Part shown: piece after piece, positions 45,636-54,938 of the stretch
How positions within the stretch are numbered: position 1 is the first letter of the stretch
Layout of the letters: every line of letters begins with the position of its first letter
Assembly (NCBI RefSeq): GCF_001610895.1
Contig: NZ_CP011273.1
Coordinates: forward strand, 4,030,001 to 4,094,000
DNA length: 64,000 bases
Direction: 5' to 3'
Origin: Planctomyces sp. SH-PL62
Lineage (GTDB): Bacteria; Planctomycetota; Planctomycetia; Isosphaerales; Isosphaeraceae
Made by a program: the position numbers and the translations under genes
Notes under the pieces: generated by a model
Told to the model about the DNA's origin: nothing
What the model saw: only the letters and a program-made list of their open reading frames with translations
The model's database searches: none

Positions 45636-47189
45636 TCACACCCGACCGTGCGACATCTTGACCAGGACCGGCGTGAGGGCCAGCATCAGCAGCCCGGGGA
45701 TCAGCGCCATCACCCCGAGGAACAGCCAGAGGTTGAGGTGATAGGGCTCGATCAGGTTCTCCATCGCGCCGGCCAGGAAGTTGGCGGCGGCCGTGCAGAG
45801 GAACCAGAAGGCCATCATCAGCGACGCGATCCGGGGGTGCGACAGCTTGTTCACCAGCGAGAGCCCGATCGGCGAGATGAACAGCTCGGCGATCGTGAAG
45901 ATCAGGTAGACCGAGACCAGCCAGAGCGGCGAGATCAGCCCTTCCTTCGAGTTCTGGTCCGCGAAGTACATCACGCCGAAGCCCAGGCTCAGGAGCACCA
46001 GGCCGAGCCCCTGCTTGGCCACCGAGGGGAGCGGGAACTTGCGCTCGGCGAGGGCCGTCCAGAGGATCGCGAACAGCGGCGCCAGGGTGATGATGAAGAC
46101 CGGGTTGATCGCCTGGAAGAGCGAGGCGGGAACGTCATAGCCGAAGATCTGACGATCGGTCTTCTCGTCGGCGAACAGGTTGAGCGTCCCGCCCGACTGC
46201 TCGAACCCCATCCAGAACAGGATCGAGAACAGGCTGATGACCACGATCACGCCGATCCGCTGCCAGTCGACGATCGTGAACGGCTCGTGCAACTCGGCCA
46301 TCTCGGCCTTCGCCTTCGGCTCCGTCAGCCAGAGGAACAGGATCAGGCCGCCGACGAGCAGCCCCCCCTTGTAGAAGAAGTTGAGGGCCGGACGCAGGTA
46401 GTCGTCCTCGCCCTTCGGGGCGAGCCAGGCGGGCGACCAGATCGGCTGGAGCGAGGGCCAGGCCGCGATCAGCCCGTAGACCAGCGCGGCGAGGGCCGCG
46501 GAGATCGCCGCGATCCCGACCCAGTCGCGAGGCCGAAGCGTCGCCCCGGGGACGACCGGCTCGCCCGGAGGCAGCCCGGCGCCCTGGAGCAGGCGTTGCG
46601 TGAACATGAACGTGAGCAGCCCCAGGATCATTCCGATCCCCGCGCTGGCGAAGCCGTAACCCCAGCCCCAGCGCTCGCCGAGCGTCCCGGCGATCAGGGG
46701 CGAGAGGAACGCGCCCAGGTTGATGCCCATGTAGAAGATCGTGTACGCGCCGTCGCGACGGGAGTCCCCCTGGGGGTAGAGCGAGCCGACCATGACCGAG
46801 ATGTTCGGCTTGAAGAAGCCGTTCCCCACGATCATGAGGCCCAGGCCCAGGTGCAGCAGCTCGGGCTGGCTGAGCGCGAACTGGCCGAGGGCCATCAGGA
46901 TCCCCCCGACGAAGACCGCCTTGCGTTGCCCGAGATAGAGGTCCGCCAGCCGGCCGCCGATCAGGGGGGTCAGGTAGACGAGCCCCGTATAGATCGCATA
47001 GACGCCGAGGGCCTCGCCCCGCGAGTAGCCGAGGGCCTTGGTCAGATACAGCACCAGCAGCGCCCGCATGCCGTAGTAGCTGAATCGCTCCCACATCTCG
47101 GTGGTGAACAGGGCGTAGAGGCCGGGGGGATGGGCCTCGACCTTCGGCGGTTCCGGGGCGAGGGCGGTGGGGTCCACGGTCTGCGACAT
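45636..47189 (-). CDS. POT/PTR2 family proton-coupled peptide transporter
   Basis: A 517-aa MFS protein with 12-14 predicted helices. The PTR2 motifs are present: 'EMWERFSYYGMRALLVLYLT' at the N-terminus (the ExxER-type proton-coupling region) and 'GNGFFKPNISVMVG' followed by 'DGAYTIFYMGINLGAFLSPL'. It imports di- and tripeptides with protons. It lies upstream of the S9 peptidase gene on the same strand, giving a peptide-use pair. A TTTAAT at 47266-47261 (minus strand) may be its -10 box. Confidence 0.9.
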   Translation of the reverse strand: MSQTVDPTALAPEPPKVEAHPPGLYALFTTEMWERFSYYGMRALLVLYLTKALGYSRGEALGVYAIYTGLVYLTPLIGGRLADLYLGQRKAVFVGGILMALGQFALSQPELLHLGLGLMIVGNGFFKPNISVMVGSLYPQGDSRRDGAYTIFYMGINLGAFLSPLIAGTLGERWGWGYGFASAGIGMILGLLTFMFTQRLLQGAGLPPGEPVVPGATLRPRDWVGIAAISAALAALVYGLIAAWPSLQPIWSPAWLAPKGEDDYLRPALNFFYKGGLLVGGLILFLWLTEPKAKAEMAELHEPFTIVDWQRIGVIVVISLFSILFWMGFEQSGGTLNLFADEKTDRQIFGYDVPASLFQAINPVFIITLAPLFAILWTALAERKFPLPSVAKQGLGLVLLSLGFGVMYFADQNSKEGLISPLWLVSVYLIFTIAELFISPIGLSLVNKLSHPRIASLMMAFWFLCTAAANFLAGAMENLIEPYHLNLWLFLGVMALIPGLLMLALTPVLVKMSHGRV

Positions 47190-47307
47190 TGGGCGTTTCC
47201 TCGGCGCGGAGGTGATGCGGACGGCCGTGCGCGGCTCGGCCTCTCCCTGGGCCCGACCAGATTAAACGAAGCCGCGCGCCAACCCAAGCCTCTCGACCGG
47301 AACCGCG

Positions 47308-48642
47308 TCAGTCGACCTCGGGCGTCGGGACGGCGCGGGGGACGGGCTCGCCGCCGTGGTCTTCCTTCAGCCATCGCAGGATCCAGGGCATCGTGACGAC
47401 CGGGCCCGGATCGGCGAACAGCAATGGGGCGCGGATCAACTCGGCGTGGTTGGCCGCCAGGACGACCGGCTCGGGCGCGCCCGGCAGGCGGGTCGACTCC
47501 ACCGTCACCGCGCCGTCGCCCGTGCCGTCGGTCAGCTCGTCGAGGATCGGCGCGACCTCGCCGACGGCGACCTGCGTCAGCACGGCGAACGGTCCCGCGT
47601 TGCGGGCCACCAGGCCGAGCTGGTCCTCGAATCGCTTCCGAGCCTCGGCCGTCAGGAGGCCGAGATTCCCCGCGATGATGTGGTAGGGGACGGCCTCGTT
47701 CGGCGCGGCGGCGTTGATCCGCTTCAGGAAGTCGCTGCCGGGGAGCATGTCCTCGGCCGACCGGCCGGGGCCTTCGGAAAGCTCGGCGAGCGCCTGGGTC
47801 GTCCGCTTGCTCCGGACGGCCGACAGCCGCGAGATCATCTGGAGCACCGGCTGGAGCCGGGCGACGTGCGCGCCCTGGTTTACCGGGGCGATCATGATGA
47901 ACGAGTCCACGTCTCCCGCGCCACGCCCCGGCCCTTCAATATAGGCGCGCGCCACCAGCGACCCCATCGAGTGGGCGAGGATCGCCCAGGACCGACGCTC
48001 GCCGACCGACTTCCGGAAGGCCTGCCAGTCGGCCCGGAACTCCTCGCAGGAGTCGTCGAGCTTCTGGTTGTCCGGGTAGTCGAACGTGACGACCCCGTAC
48101 CCGGCCTCTTCCAGCAGGGGGATCATGTGCACGAACCCGGCGGACGATGAGTTCAGGCCGTGGACCAGGCAGATCGTCGGCCGGGCGGGGTCGTTGGGGC
48201 GATAGGACGGACGGGGACGGAGGCTGTGCCGGGTCCGCCGGTTCGACGCTTCCTCGGTACGGCTCGCAAGCTGATCCAGCCGCTCCCGCCAGGCTTCCCG
48301 CGAGTCGTCGCGACCCAGGGCCTCGGGGACGAGCAGGACGACGGAGTCGGTGGTGAACTCGATCCCCACGGCGTCACCCAGGCTGTCGCGGAGCAGGTTG
48401 CGGCCGAGCGCCCCGGCAAGCCCGCGAACGGGGAGATTCAGGTCGGCGGCCGGGGGCCTGACGTCCTGGGCCGTCGACTCGGCCAGGGCCGCGACGATCC
48501 GGGAGACGGAGACGGCCCCCTCGGCGTCGACGGCGATCTCGACTCGACGATCGGCCGTCCCGGTCGCTCCGAGAAGCACCACGGCGAACCAGGCCCAGGG
48601 GAGGAGCTTCCTCGACGCGGCGGAGGGGGCGGCCTGTCTCAT
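47308..48642 (-). CDS. Exported lipase-like alpha/beta hydrolase
   Basis: A 444-aa protein with a signal sequence (MRQAAPSAASRKLLPWAWFAVVLLGATGTA). Residues about 30-120 are an unknown N-terminal domain. An alpha/beta hydrolase follows with 'TICLVHGLNSSS' (oxyanion region, about 155) and the nucleophile elbow 'LAHSMGSLVARAY' (Ser about 230). A late 'LAANHAELIR' could give the catalytic His (about 410). This layout fits a triacylglycerol lipase or PGAP1-like esterase. A TTG start at 48687 is possible, but ATG 48642 opens the signal peptide directly. It lies 118 bp upstream of the POT gene. Confidence 0.75.
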   Translation of the reverse strand: MRQAAPSAASRKLLPWAWFAVVLLGATGTADRRVEIAVDAEGAVSVSRIVAALAESTAQDVRPPAADLNLPVRGLAGALGRNLLRDSLGDAVGIEFTTDSVVLLVPEALGRDDSREAWRERLDQLASRTEEASNRRTRHSLRPRPSYRPNDPARPTICLVHGLNSSSAGFVHMIPLLEEAGYGVVTFDYPDNQKLDDSCEEFRADWQAFRKSVGERRSWAILAHSMGSLVARAYIEGPGRGAGDVDSFIMIAPVNQGAHVARLQPVLQMISRLSAVRSKRTTQALAELSEGPGRSAEDMLPGSDFLKRINAAAPNEAVPYHIIAGNLGLLTAEARKRFEDQLGLVARNAGPFAVLTQVAVGEVAPILDELTDGTGDGAVTVESTRLPGAPEPVVLAANHAELIRAPLLFADPGPVVTMPWILRWLKEDHGGEPVPRAVPTPEVD

Positions 48643-48728
48643 GATCGGGTCGCGTCCTTGGTGACCTCGGGGGGGGATAATCGCCAAGCATGACGAAGAC
48701 GGTCCCGGCGTTCAAGTCGAGCAGGTCG

Positions 48729-48757
48729 TTGCCCCCGTCGTTCCGGCGGCTTAGCAT
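48729..48757 (+). promoter_or_regulatory. Candidate promoter for the secreted propeller protein
   Basis: TTGCCC (48729-48734), 17 bp, then TAGCAT (48752-48757), 78 bp before the gene at 48835. Each box matches the sigma-70 consensus at 4/6. Confidence 0.35.
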
Positions 48758-48834
48758 GTGGCCCTAGCGGCGACGTCGGCCCCCTCTTTTCCTCCCTTTT
48801 CCGCGACCCCCATCACCAGGGAGCCTCGGCCATC

Positions 48835-50808
48835 ATGTGCAGGAACTTCCACGCGACCGCCCTCGTCGGGCTCTGGCTGGCCGTCGCGCCGGCGATTGCG
48901 ACCGCCGGGACGTATCCCCAACTCGTCGCGACGAAGTACGCGAAGGGCGCCGCGCTGCCGGAGGGCGTCGCGCGGCCGGTCCCGACGTTCGACGAGGTGG
49001 ATCGGTCGAAGCTGCCGAAAGGCCTGACGGTCCTCGCCGCCGCCAGGGCCGCGAACGGGCGGGTCTGGGTCCTGACCGACGACGGCCCGTTCCGCTCCAC
49101 GGCGACCGGCTACGAGCCGCTCGAAGTCGGCCCGCGCCATCCCGAGCCCGGCCAGCCCGGGGTCGACTGGAACACGAAGATCCAGACGATGACGGCCGAC
49201 CCGCTGGGCCAGATCTGGGTCGGCACCGACCGGGGGGTCGTCCTCTGCGACGGCGAGCAGTGGTGGCTGAAGCTGGGGCGTCGCGACGGCATGCCCTTCG
49301 AGGATATCAACTGCCTCCACCTCGCCGCCAACGGCGACGTCTGGGCCGGGACGCCCGAGGGCGCCTGGCGGCTCCGCGACGGCGCCTTCCGCTACTTCTG
49401 GGGCCGGCGTTGGCTGCCGGACAACCAGGTCGAGGCCGTCTGGACCGACGAGAAGGGGCGGGCCTGGCTCGATACCAAGGAGGGGGTCGCCTGCATCGAA
49501 GACGTCTCGACGACCCTCGCCGACAAGGCCGCGCACTATGAGAGCATCCTCCAGAAACGCCACAACCGCCGGGGCTACATCGCCGGGATCGACCTGAAGA
49601 CGCCCGGCGAGGTCGACGGCGAGACGATCTTCGACGTGAGCGACAACGACGGCCTCTGGACCTCCATGTATGTCGCGGCCCAGGCCCTGCGATTCGCCGC
49701 CACCCAGGACCCCGCGGCGCGCGAAGCGGGGGGGCGGTCGCTGAACGCCCTTCTCGACCTGGAGCGACTCTCGGGAATTCCCGGTTTCCCCGCCCGCGCG
49801 ATGGTGACCGACGAGGAGATCGCGGCCGGCGTCCGGGGCTTCGACCCGGAGGGCAAGGTCCACGCGATCGGTGAGACCGCCAAGGTCTGGTATCGCTCCC
49901 CGACGAATCCCGGCCTCTGGTGCAAGGGGGACACCAGCAGCGACGAACTCGACGGCCACTATTTCGCCTGGTTCCTCTACCATGAACTGGCCGCCGACGA
50001 CGCGCAGAAGGCCGAGATCGCCGCCGTCGTCCGCCGCGTGACGGACGGCATCCTCAAGAACGACTACACCCTGGTCGACCACACCGGCCGCAAGACGCGC
50101 TGGGGGATCTGGTCGCCCGAGCTGATCAACCAGCACCCCCTGCATCACGACCTGAGGCCCCTCAACTCGATCGAGATCCTGATGTTCCTGAAGGTGGCCG
50201 AGCACATCACCGGCGACGCCAGGTACGCCGAGGCCGCCGACCGCCTGATCAAGGACCACCACTACCTGCTCAACAGCCTGCTCATGCGACGGCACGAGGG
50301 GGGCCGCTGGGCCGACATCAACCACTCGGACGACGAACTGCTGTACCTTTCGTACTACCCCCTGCTGGTGCTGGAGAAGGACCCCGCCAAGCGTCGGATC
50401 CTCGTCCAGAGCATCGCCCGGACGTGGGAGCCGAACGAGGGCGAGCAGACGATCCGGGCCGAGCGGAACCCCCTCTACAACTTCATGTACGGCGCGACGA
50501 CCGGCCGCCGCTGCGACGTCGAGGACGCTCGCGAGACGCTCCAGGACTGGCCCTGGGACCTGGTCTCCTGGACCACCAAGAACTCCCACCGTCACGACGT
50601 CCGGCTCCGGCACGAACCCGGGCGTCGGCGGATCAACGCGGTGCTGGACCGCGTGCTCTCACCGGCCGAGCGAACCCAGGCCCGCTGGAACGCCAACCCC
50701 TGGCGGGCCGACTGGGGGAGCGACGGCCGCCACGAGGACGACGGCGTCGCCTGGACCCTCGCCTACTGGCTGGGCGTCCATCACGGCTACCTCTCGCCCG
50801 ACGAGTGA
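48835..50808 (+). CDS. Uncharacterised secreted protein: regulator-type propeller plus helical toroid-like domain
   Basis: A 657-aa protein with a signal peptide (MCRNFHATALVGLWLAVAPAIATA). Residues about 60-220 contain repeats of the two-component-regulator propeller kind ('IQTMTADPLGQIWVGTDRGV', 'INCLHLAANGDVWAGTPEGA', 'VEAVWTDEKGRAWLDTKEGV'). Residues about 260-650 are helix-rich with conserved aromatics and acids ('DNDGLWTSMYVAAQALRFAA', 'SSDELDGHYFAWFLYHELA', 'HHDLRPLNSIEILMFLKVAE'), a pattern reminiscent of (alpha/alpha)6 glycosidases or lyases. That is an inference; no family is recognised. Its 3' end overlaps the next gene, on the opposite strand, by 22 bp. Confidence 0.75.
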   Translation: MCRNFHATALVGLWLAVAPAIATAGTYPQLVATKYAKGAALPEGVARPVPTFDEVDRSKLPKGLTVLAAARAANGRVWVLTDDGPFRSTATGYEPLEVGPRHPEPGQPGVDWNTKIQTMTADPLGQIWVGTDRGVVLCDGEQWWLKLGRRDGMPFEDINCLHLAANGDVWAGTPEGAWRLRDGAFRYFWGRRWLPDNQVEAVWTDEKGRAWLDTKEGVACIEDVSTTLADKAAHYESILQKRHNRRGYIAGIDLKTPGEVDGETIFDVSDNDGLWTSMYVAAQALRFAATQDPAAREAGGRSLNALLDLERLSGIPGFPARAMVTDEEIAAGVRGFDPEGKVHAIGETAKVWYRSPTNPGLWCKGDTSSDELDGHYFAWFLYHELAADDAQKAEIAAVVRRVTDGILKNDYTLVDHTGRKTRWGIWSPELINQHPLHHDLRPLNSIEILMFLKVAEHITGDARYAEAADRLIKDHHYLLNSLLMRRHEGGRWADINHSDDELLYLSYYPLLVLEKDPAKRRILVQSIARTWEPNEGEQTIRAERNPLYNFMYGATTGRRCDVEDARETLQDWPWDLVSWTTKNSHRHDVRLRHEPGRRRINAVLDRVLSPAERTQARWNANPWRADWGSDGRHEDDGVAWTLAYWLGVHHGYLSPDE

Positions 50809-52892
50809 TCGACGCCTCCGCCTGCGTCCGTCCCCGTCGCGTCGAAGTCGATCTTCAGGCGCGTCGGGGCGGCGAGTGTGACGTCGAGCCAGAGCGTGCG
50901 ACCGTCCCACGCGAACAGGTCGGGGGCCAGCGGGGCGTCGTCGAGGAACAGCCTGGGCTCTCCCTTCGGTGCTCCGATCAGCTCAAAAACCGGGTTCACG
51001 CAGGGGACCTCGGGCCGGATGGCGACCTCGATCGAGAGACCGTCGACCGCGAGTGAAACGCTCCGACGCTCGGGCGACCAGCCCTCGAACGCGACTTGCC
51101 CCCCCGTCACGGTCAGCGAAGGAGGACGGGTGTAGCTCCGGGCCCATTGCAGCAACCGGTCGTCGTCCGCGTCGGTCATGCCGATCAGCCACGCCCAGCG
51201 CCGGAACGCGAGGGGCCGGGCCTTGCCAGCCGCGTCGAGCCCCGTCCCTCGACTCTCCGCGATCGGATCGGGGCGGGAGGCCGCCCAGCTCATCACGCTG
51301 TTGTGACAGGGGCTGATCGCGATCCGATCGTCGATCTTCGACCCGGTGGCGTTCCCCCGGGCGAGCGGCCAGTGGCTCCCCCAGTAGCAGGGGGTGACCA
51401 GGAGGCCCTGGTCCTGGAACGGACCGAAGACCACCGGCGGGAAGGCCCGATCGCCCGGGTTGAAGCAGATCGCCGCCTGCTCCTCCCGACGATTGAGCCG
51501 GAGTCGGTAGATCGCCGGCGCGGCACCCCCATTGGGGGCTTCAGACGGGTTCCGGATCGGGAAGCGGTACGCTCGCTTCGTCCCATCCAGCGCGATCGCA
51601 TCGACGAGGTCCTCGGGCAGGACGTCGAAGGGGAAGGCACCCTGCGGGGTCAGCACGATCAGCTCGCTCAGCTCGTACTCGGTCGCCGGGTCGGTCTTGA
51701 GGCTCACCACGCGGGTCCCGAAGCCGTCCGGGTAGAACGTATAGTCCTCAACGGCCTGGTCGCCCCAGACCTGGTAATTCAGGTCCGTCGACTGGTACGT
51801 CCAGCGCACCCGGACGCGGGCCGGGGTCGATTCGAGGATCGTCACCCTCCCGTAGCGCAACTCCTTGTCCATCAGGGGTTCCACGCAGTCGACGGCGTCC
51901 GGCTGGCGGGTCAGCACCTCGGCCCATTCGTAGCAGGCTCCGGTGTTGTGGCGACCGGCCCAGAAGGGGACGTAGCTCGACCCCCGCCAGAAGACGAACC
52001 GGGCCCCGTTCGGGAAACGGACCACGACGTCCTGGAGGGCCGGATTCCATCCCTTCGCGTAGTCGAGCGAGGAGAAGGCGCCCGTCGCCGGATCCCGCAC
52101 GGAGATGGGCGCGTCGTACCTTAGTTTCGTCTCGTAGGCCCCGAACGCGGGACGATCGGCGACCTCGCGGACGAGCATCACCGGGACCTCCCGGCTCCAG
52201 AACCCCTCCCCGTCCGCCCCGGTCAGGGCGACGTGCAAGACGTCGCGATCGGCCGAAGTCGCGGGATGCGGAAGGTCCACGCGAGCCATCGCCCGCGTCC
52301 CGTCGGCCAGCGGCAGGGGGCGGGATACACGCCTGTCGGCCTCGGAGGCGAACCAGGCGGTCACGAGGGCTGCCGGCTCGTCGCGTCCCCGCAGGATCGC
52401 GGCGACCTCGACGACGCCGGACTGGCCGGGACCCAGGAGCAGCCAGTCGGACGGGGGGAGGATCGTCCCCAGGTCGACGGGGTTCACGACCGTCTCGGGC
52501 CGTGCGACCGCCTCCGCCTCGAACTCGGGCCGAGGGACGGCCAGGCGGTCGACCTCGACGGCGTCGGCGAAGAGGATCACCTCGGACGCGTGCCCGTCGA
52601 CCTCCACCCGGGCGATGAACGGGGCCCCGGTGGAGAACTCGAGGTCGCGGCGGGCGGACTCGCGACCGTCGTGGACCTGGGCGAGCTGGAACTTCGCCGG
52701 CGGCGGGAGTTGGTTGATCCCGACGAGGACCGCGACCGGGCGGCCGACCCGATCGAGATGGAATGGAGGACGCCAGGGATGCGTCGGCTCCAGGGCGAGC
52801 GTCGCGCGGGGCGACGGAGCCTGGGGAGGGTCGGCCGTCGCGAACGGGATTCCCAGAACCAGCCAGGCGAAGGTTGCGAGCAGGGTCTTCAT
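50787..52892 (-). CDS. Uncharacterised secreted beta-rich protein
   Basis: A 701-aa protein with a clear signal peptide (MKTLLATFAWLVLGIPFATA). I do not recognise a family. The middle has many aromatic, beta-strand-like segments ('RFVFWRGSSYVPFWAGRHNT', 'VRVRWTYQSTDLNYQVWGDQ', 'DYTFYPDGFGTRVV'), like the beta-sandwich parts of polysaccharide-acting enzymes. No catalytic motif is evident. The frame extends upstream to 52973, but ATG 52892 starts the signal peptide. Together with its convergent neighbour it looks like a pair of exported proteins of related, unknown use. Confidence 0.7.
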   Translation of the reverse strand: MKTLLATFAWLVLGIPFATADPPQAPSPRATLALEPTHPWRPPFHLDRVGRPVAVLVGINQLPPPAKFQLAQVHDGRESARRDLEFSTGAPFIARVEVDGHASEVILFADAVEVDRLAVPRPEFEAEAVARPETVVNPVDLGTILPPSDWLLLGPGQSGVVEVAAILRGRDEPAALVTAWFASEADRRVSRPLPLADGTRAMARVDLPHPATSADRDVLHVALTGADGEGFWSREVPVMLVREVADRPAFGAYETKLRYDAPISVRDPATGAFSSLDYAKGWNPALQDVVVRFPNGARFVFWRGSSYVPFWAGRHNTGACYEWAEVLTRQPDAVDCVEPLMDKELRYGRVTILESTPARVRVRWTYQSTDLNYQVWGDQAVEDYTFYPDGFGTRVVSLKTDPATEYELSELIVLTPQGAFPFDVLPEDLVDAIALDGTKRAYRFPIRNPSEAPNGGAAPAIYRLRLNRREEQAAICFNPGDRAFPPVVFGPFQDQGLLVTPCYWGSHWPLARGNATGSKIDDRIAISPCHNSVMSWAASRPDPIAESRGTGLDAAGKARPLAFRRWAWLIGMTDADDDRLLQWARSYTRPPSLTVTGGQVAFEGWSPERRSVSLAVDGLSIEVAIRPEVPCVNPVFELIGAPKGEPRLFLDDAPLAPDLFAWDGRTLWLDVTLAAPTRLKIDFDATGTDAGGGVDHSSGER

Positions 52893-53184
52893 GGCGGGAT
52901 CGGCCTCCCGGTGCGACATCGAGCGGAGCGAGTTGGAGCGCCGGATCGTATCGCGGCCCGAGGGGCGGGGCAATCGGCCGTCGCGGTTGGGCGGGTCCTG
53001 GCGGCGAGGGCTCGCGAGCCCTCCGATCGGGAGAGGAAACCCCCTCGGCAGGGTCGGGGTTTCCGACTTCAGGCCTGCGTCCGATAATGGACCTTATGTT
53101 TGTTTCGGGAGGCCGGCCGGCTTACGCGAGCCTTCGGGCCTCCCCAGGCCGCTTGAGCGTCCCGACTCCTACCCGGAGAGCTTC

Positions 53185-53604
53185 GTGATCCACCAGCAGA
53201 CTCTGACGATCCCGACTCGCAGTCGAGGGACCATCGAGATCACCGCCGAGCTCGAACGGATCGTGTCCGAATCGGGCGTCCGGACGGGCCTCTGCAACGT
53301 CTTCGTCCATCACACGAGCGCGTCGCTGATCGTCTGTGAGAACGCCGACCCGAGCGTGCGTCAGGACCTGGAGCGGTTCGCCGCCCGGCTGGTCCCGGAC
53401 GGCGATCCGCTGTTCCAGCACACGCTCGAAGGTTCCGACGACATGCCCGCCCACGTCCGGTCCATCCTCACCCAGACGGCCCTGACGATCCCGGTCGTCG
53501 ACGGCTCGCTTGCTCTGGGGACCTGGCAAGGGACCTTCCTCTGGGAGCATCGAACGAGCCCCCATTGGCGGTCGGTCCTCGTGACCGTGATGGGCGAGGC
53601 CTGA
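53185..53604 (+). CDS. yjbQ: YjbQ family (UPF0047) protein
   Basis: A 139-aa protein that matches the YjbQ/UPF0047 family over its whole length: 'GLCNVFVHHTSASLIVCENA' and 'HTLEGSDDMPAHVRSILTQ'. 'TWQGTFLWEHR' near the end is the family signature. E. coli YjbQ has weak thiamine-phosphate synthase activity; the true role is unsettled. The GTG at 53185 with GGAGAG six bases upstream gives the normal 139-residue length; the longer frame from 52615 is not coding. It converges with the CAP gene across a double hairpin. Confidence 0.9.
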   Translation: MIHQQTLTIPTRSRGTIEITAELERIVSESGVRTGLCNVFVHHTSASLIVCENADPSVRQDLERFAARLVPDGDPLFQHTLEGSDDMPAHVRSILTQTALTIPVVDGSLALGTWQGTFLWEHRTSPHWRSVLVTVMGEA

Positions 53605-53631
53605 ACCGCATGCAAAGCATGCACGCTTGAC

Positions 53632-53692
53632 GGGGCGGTTCCGGCTTCGAAACGGAACCGCCCCTCCGACGATCCCCAGATCGTCGGAGGGG
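53632..53692. terminator. Two overlapping, mutually exclusive hairpins between convergent genes
   Basis: Stem 1: a 12-bp perfect stem, 53632-53643 with 53653-53664, loop nine bases. Stem 2: a 13-bp perfect stem, 53661-53673 with 53680-53692, loop CCCCAG. The arms share CCCC (53661-53664), so only one can form fully at a time. They lie 28 bp after yjbQ and 62 bp after the CAP gene (its strand), where a bidirectional terminator is expected. No T tract. Confidence 0.6.
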
Positions 53693-53753
53693 CGGGGCTC
53701 CATCGGCCCGCGGGCCGGTGGTTCGAGTGGCTCGACCAGACGCGAGGCGAGCG

Positions 53754-54938
53754 TCAGTCCGCCTTGGCCTTCCAGGTGGTCCAGTCGGCGAGCGGGTTCT
53801 TGGAGGTCGGGTCGATCTTCGGGCCCTTCCAGTCGGCCGGGGCAAAGAACGCAACCTTGTCGTTCGTCGAGGTCGAAGGCGTGACCGTCACGCTGACCGG
53901 CTTCGGGGCGGCGGCCGGGGTCGGGGCCGACACGTTGACGACGGGGGCGGACGCGGCCCGGACGGGCTCGGCCTTCGTCGCGGAGGTCGTCGAGACGACC
54001 GGGGTCGCGGACCTCAGCGACCGACCGTCCCACTTCTCGCTGGTGCGGAAGTCCTGGGCGACGTTCTGGCCGGTGACCGAGACGTCGACCTGCTTGATCA
54101 CGACCGAGTTCTCGCTGGCGGTGACCTGGTAGCGTCCCTTGGCGAGCGGGATCTGATAGCCGCCGGAGTCCCAGCTCTTGGCCGACTGGGTCTTGCCGGT
54201 GTCGAGGTTGGTGGCGTCGATCGAGACCCCCCCCTTCCCTTCGCCGGGCGTGTAGAAGTCGTCGCCGTTCTTGTCGTCGTAGACGACGCCGACGAGCTGG
54301 GTGGGGGCGTCGGAGCGGCTGCCGAAGTTCTGGGTCACCACGACCGGGCCGAGCTTGCCGCCGCCGGGACGGGCGCTGGTCTTGACCACGCCGACACCGA
54401 CGTCGGTGAAGGCGTCGCTCGGGGCCACGCCGGGCTGGATCAGGTTGCGGCGGTGGCCGGCGTCGGCGACCCCCCAGTCGTACAGGAAGGCCTGCATGGC
54501 GTTGTCGACGCTGTTGGCGTAGGCGAAGGCGTTCTCGCCGGTCGAGTCGGCCTTGTAGCCGGCCGCCTTGATCCGGTCGTCGGAGGAGGAGCCGTCCGAG
54601 CCGGTGTGCGACTGGTACTGGTTGTCGGCCATGTCCTGGCTGTGCTGCTGGGCGGCCTCGGCGAGGTCGCCGTTCCAGGCGACCGGCGGCAGGGGGCGGC
54701 TGGAGGCGATCGTCGACTTCACGGCGTCGACGTCGACGTTGTAGTGCTTGAGCGTGTTCTTCACCTCGGAGCTGACGTTCTGGGTCAGCCACTGGGCGGC
54801 GGCCTGCGGCGTGGTGCGGGCCATGTTGATGAGCTGGAGGGCGAGTTGCTGGTCGTTGTTTGGGGCGGCCGACGAGAGCAGCTGGCGATCCTCGAGGTTC
54901 TCGAAACGCAGCGTTCGTCGTGACGTCGGTCGAGCCAT
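53754..54938 (-). CDS. Extracellular CAP/SCP-domain protein with LEPR-XLL N-terminus
   Basis: A 394-aa protein. The N-terminus has 'LRFENLEDRQLLSSA', the planctomycete LEPR-XLL export motif, as in the giant protein. Residues about 30-190 form a CAP (SCP/PR1) domain: 'LALQLINMARTTPQAAAQWL', 'WNGDLAEAAQQHSQDMADN', 'GENAFAYAN', 'HRRNLIQP'. Residues about 205-285 look like a SdrD/carboxypeptidase-regulatory beta domain ('VVYDDKNGDDFYTPGEG'). A low-complexity Ala/Pro/Thr tail ends the protein. The role of bacterial CAP proteins is unclear. ATG 54938 with GGGAGGT five bases upstream is well supported. Confidence 0.85.
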   Translation of the reverse strand: MARPTSRRTLRFENLEDRQLLSSAAPNNDQQLALQLINMARTTPQAAAQWLTQNVSSEVKNTLKHYNVDVDAVKSTIASSRPLPPVAWNGDLAEAAQQHSQDMADNQYQSHTGSDGSSSDDRIKAAGYKADSTGENAFAYANSVDNAMQAFLYDWGVADAGHRRNLIQPGVAPSDAFTDVGVGVVKTSARPGGGKLGPVVVTQNFGSRSDAPTQLVGVVYDDKNGDDFYTPGEGKGGVSIDATNLDTGKTQSAKSWDSGGYQIPLAKGRYQVTASENSVVIKQVDVSVTGQNVAQDFRTSEKWDGRSLRSATPVVSTTSATKAEPVRAASAPVVNVSAPTPAAAPKPVSVTVTPSTSTNDKVAFFAPADWKGPKIDPTSKNPLADWTTWKAKAD

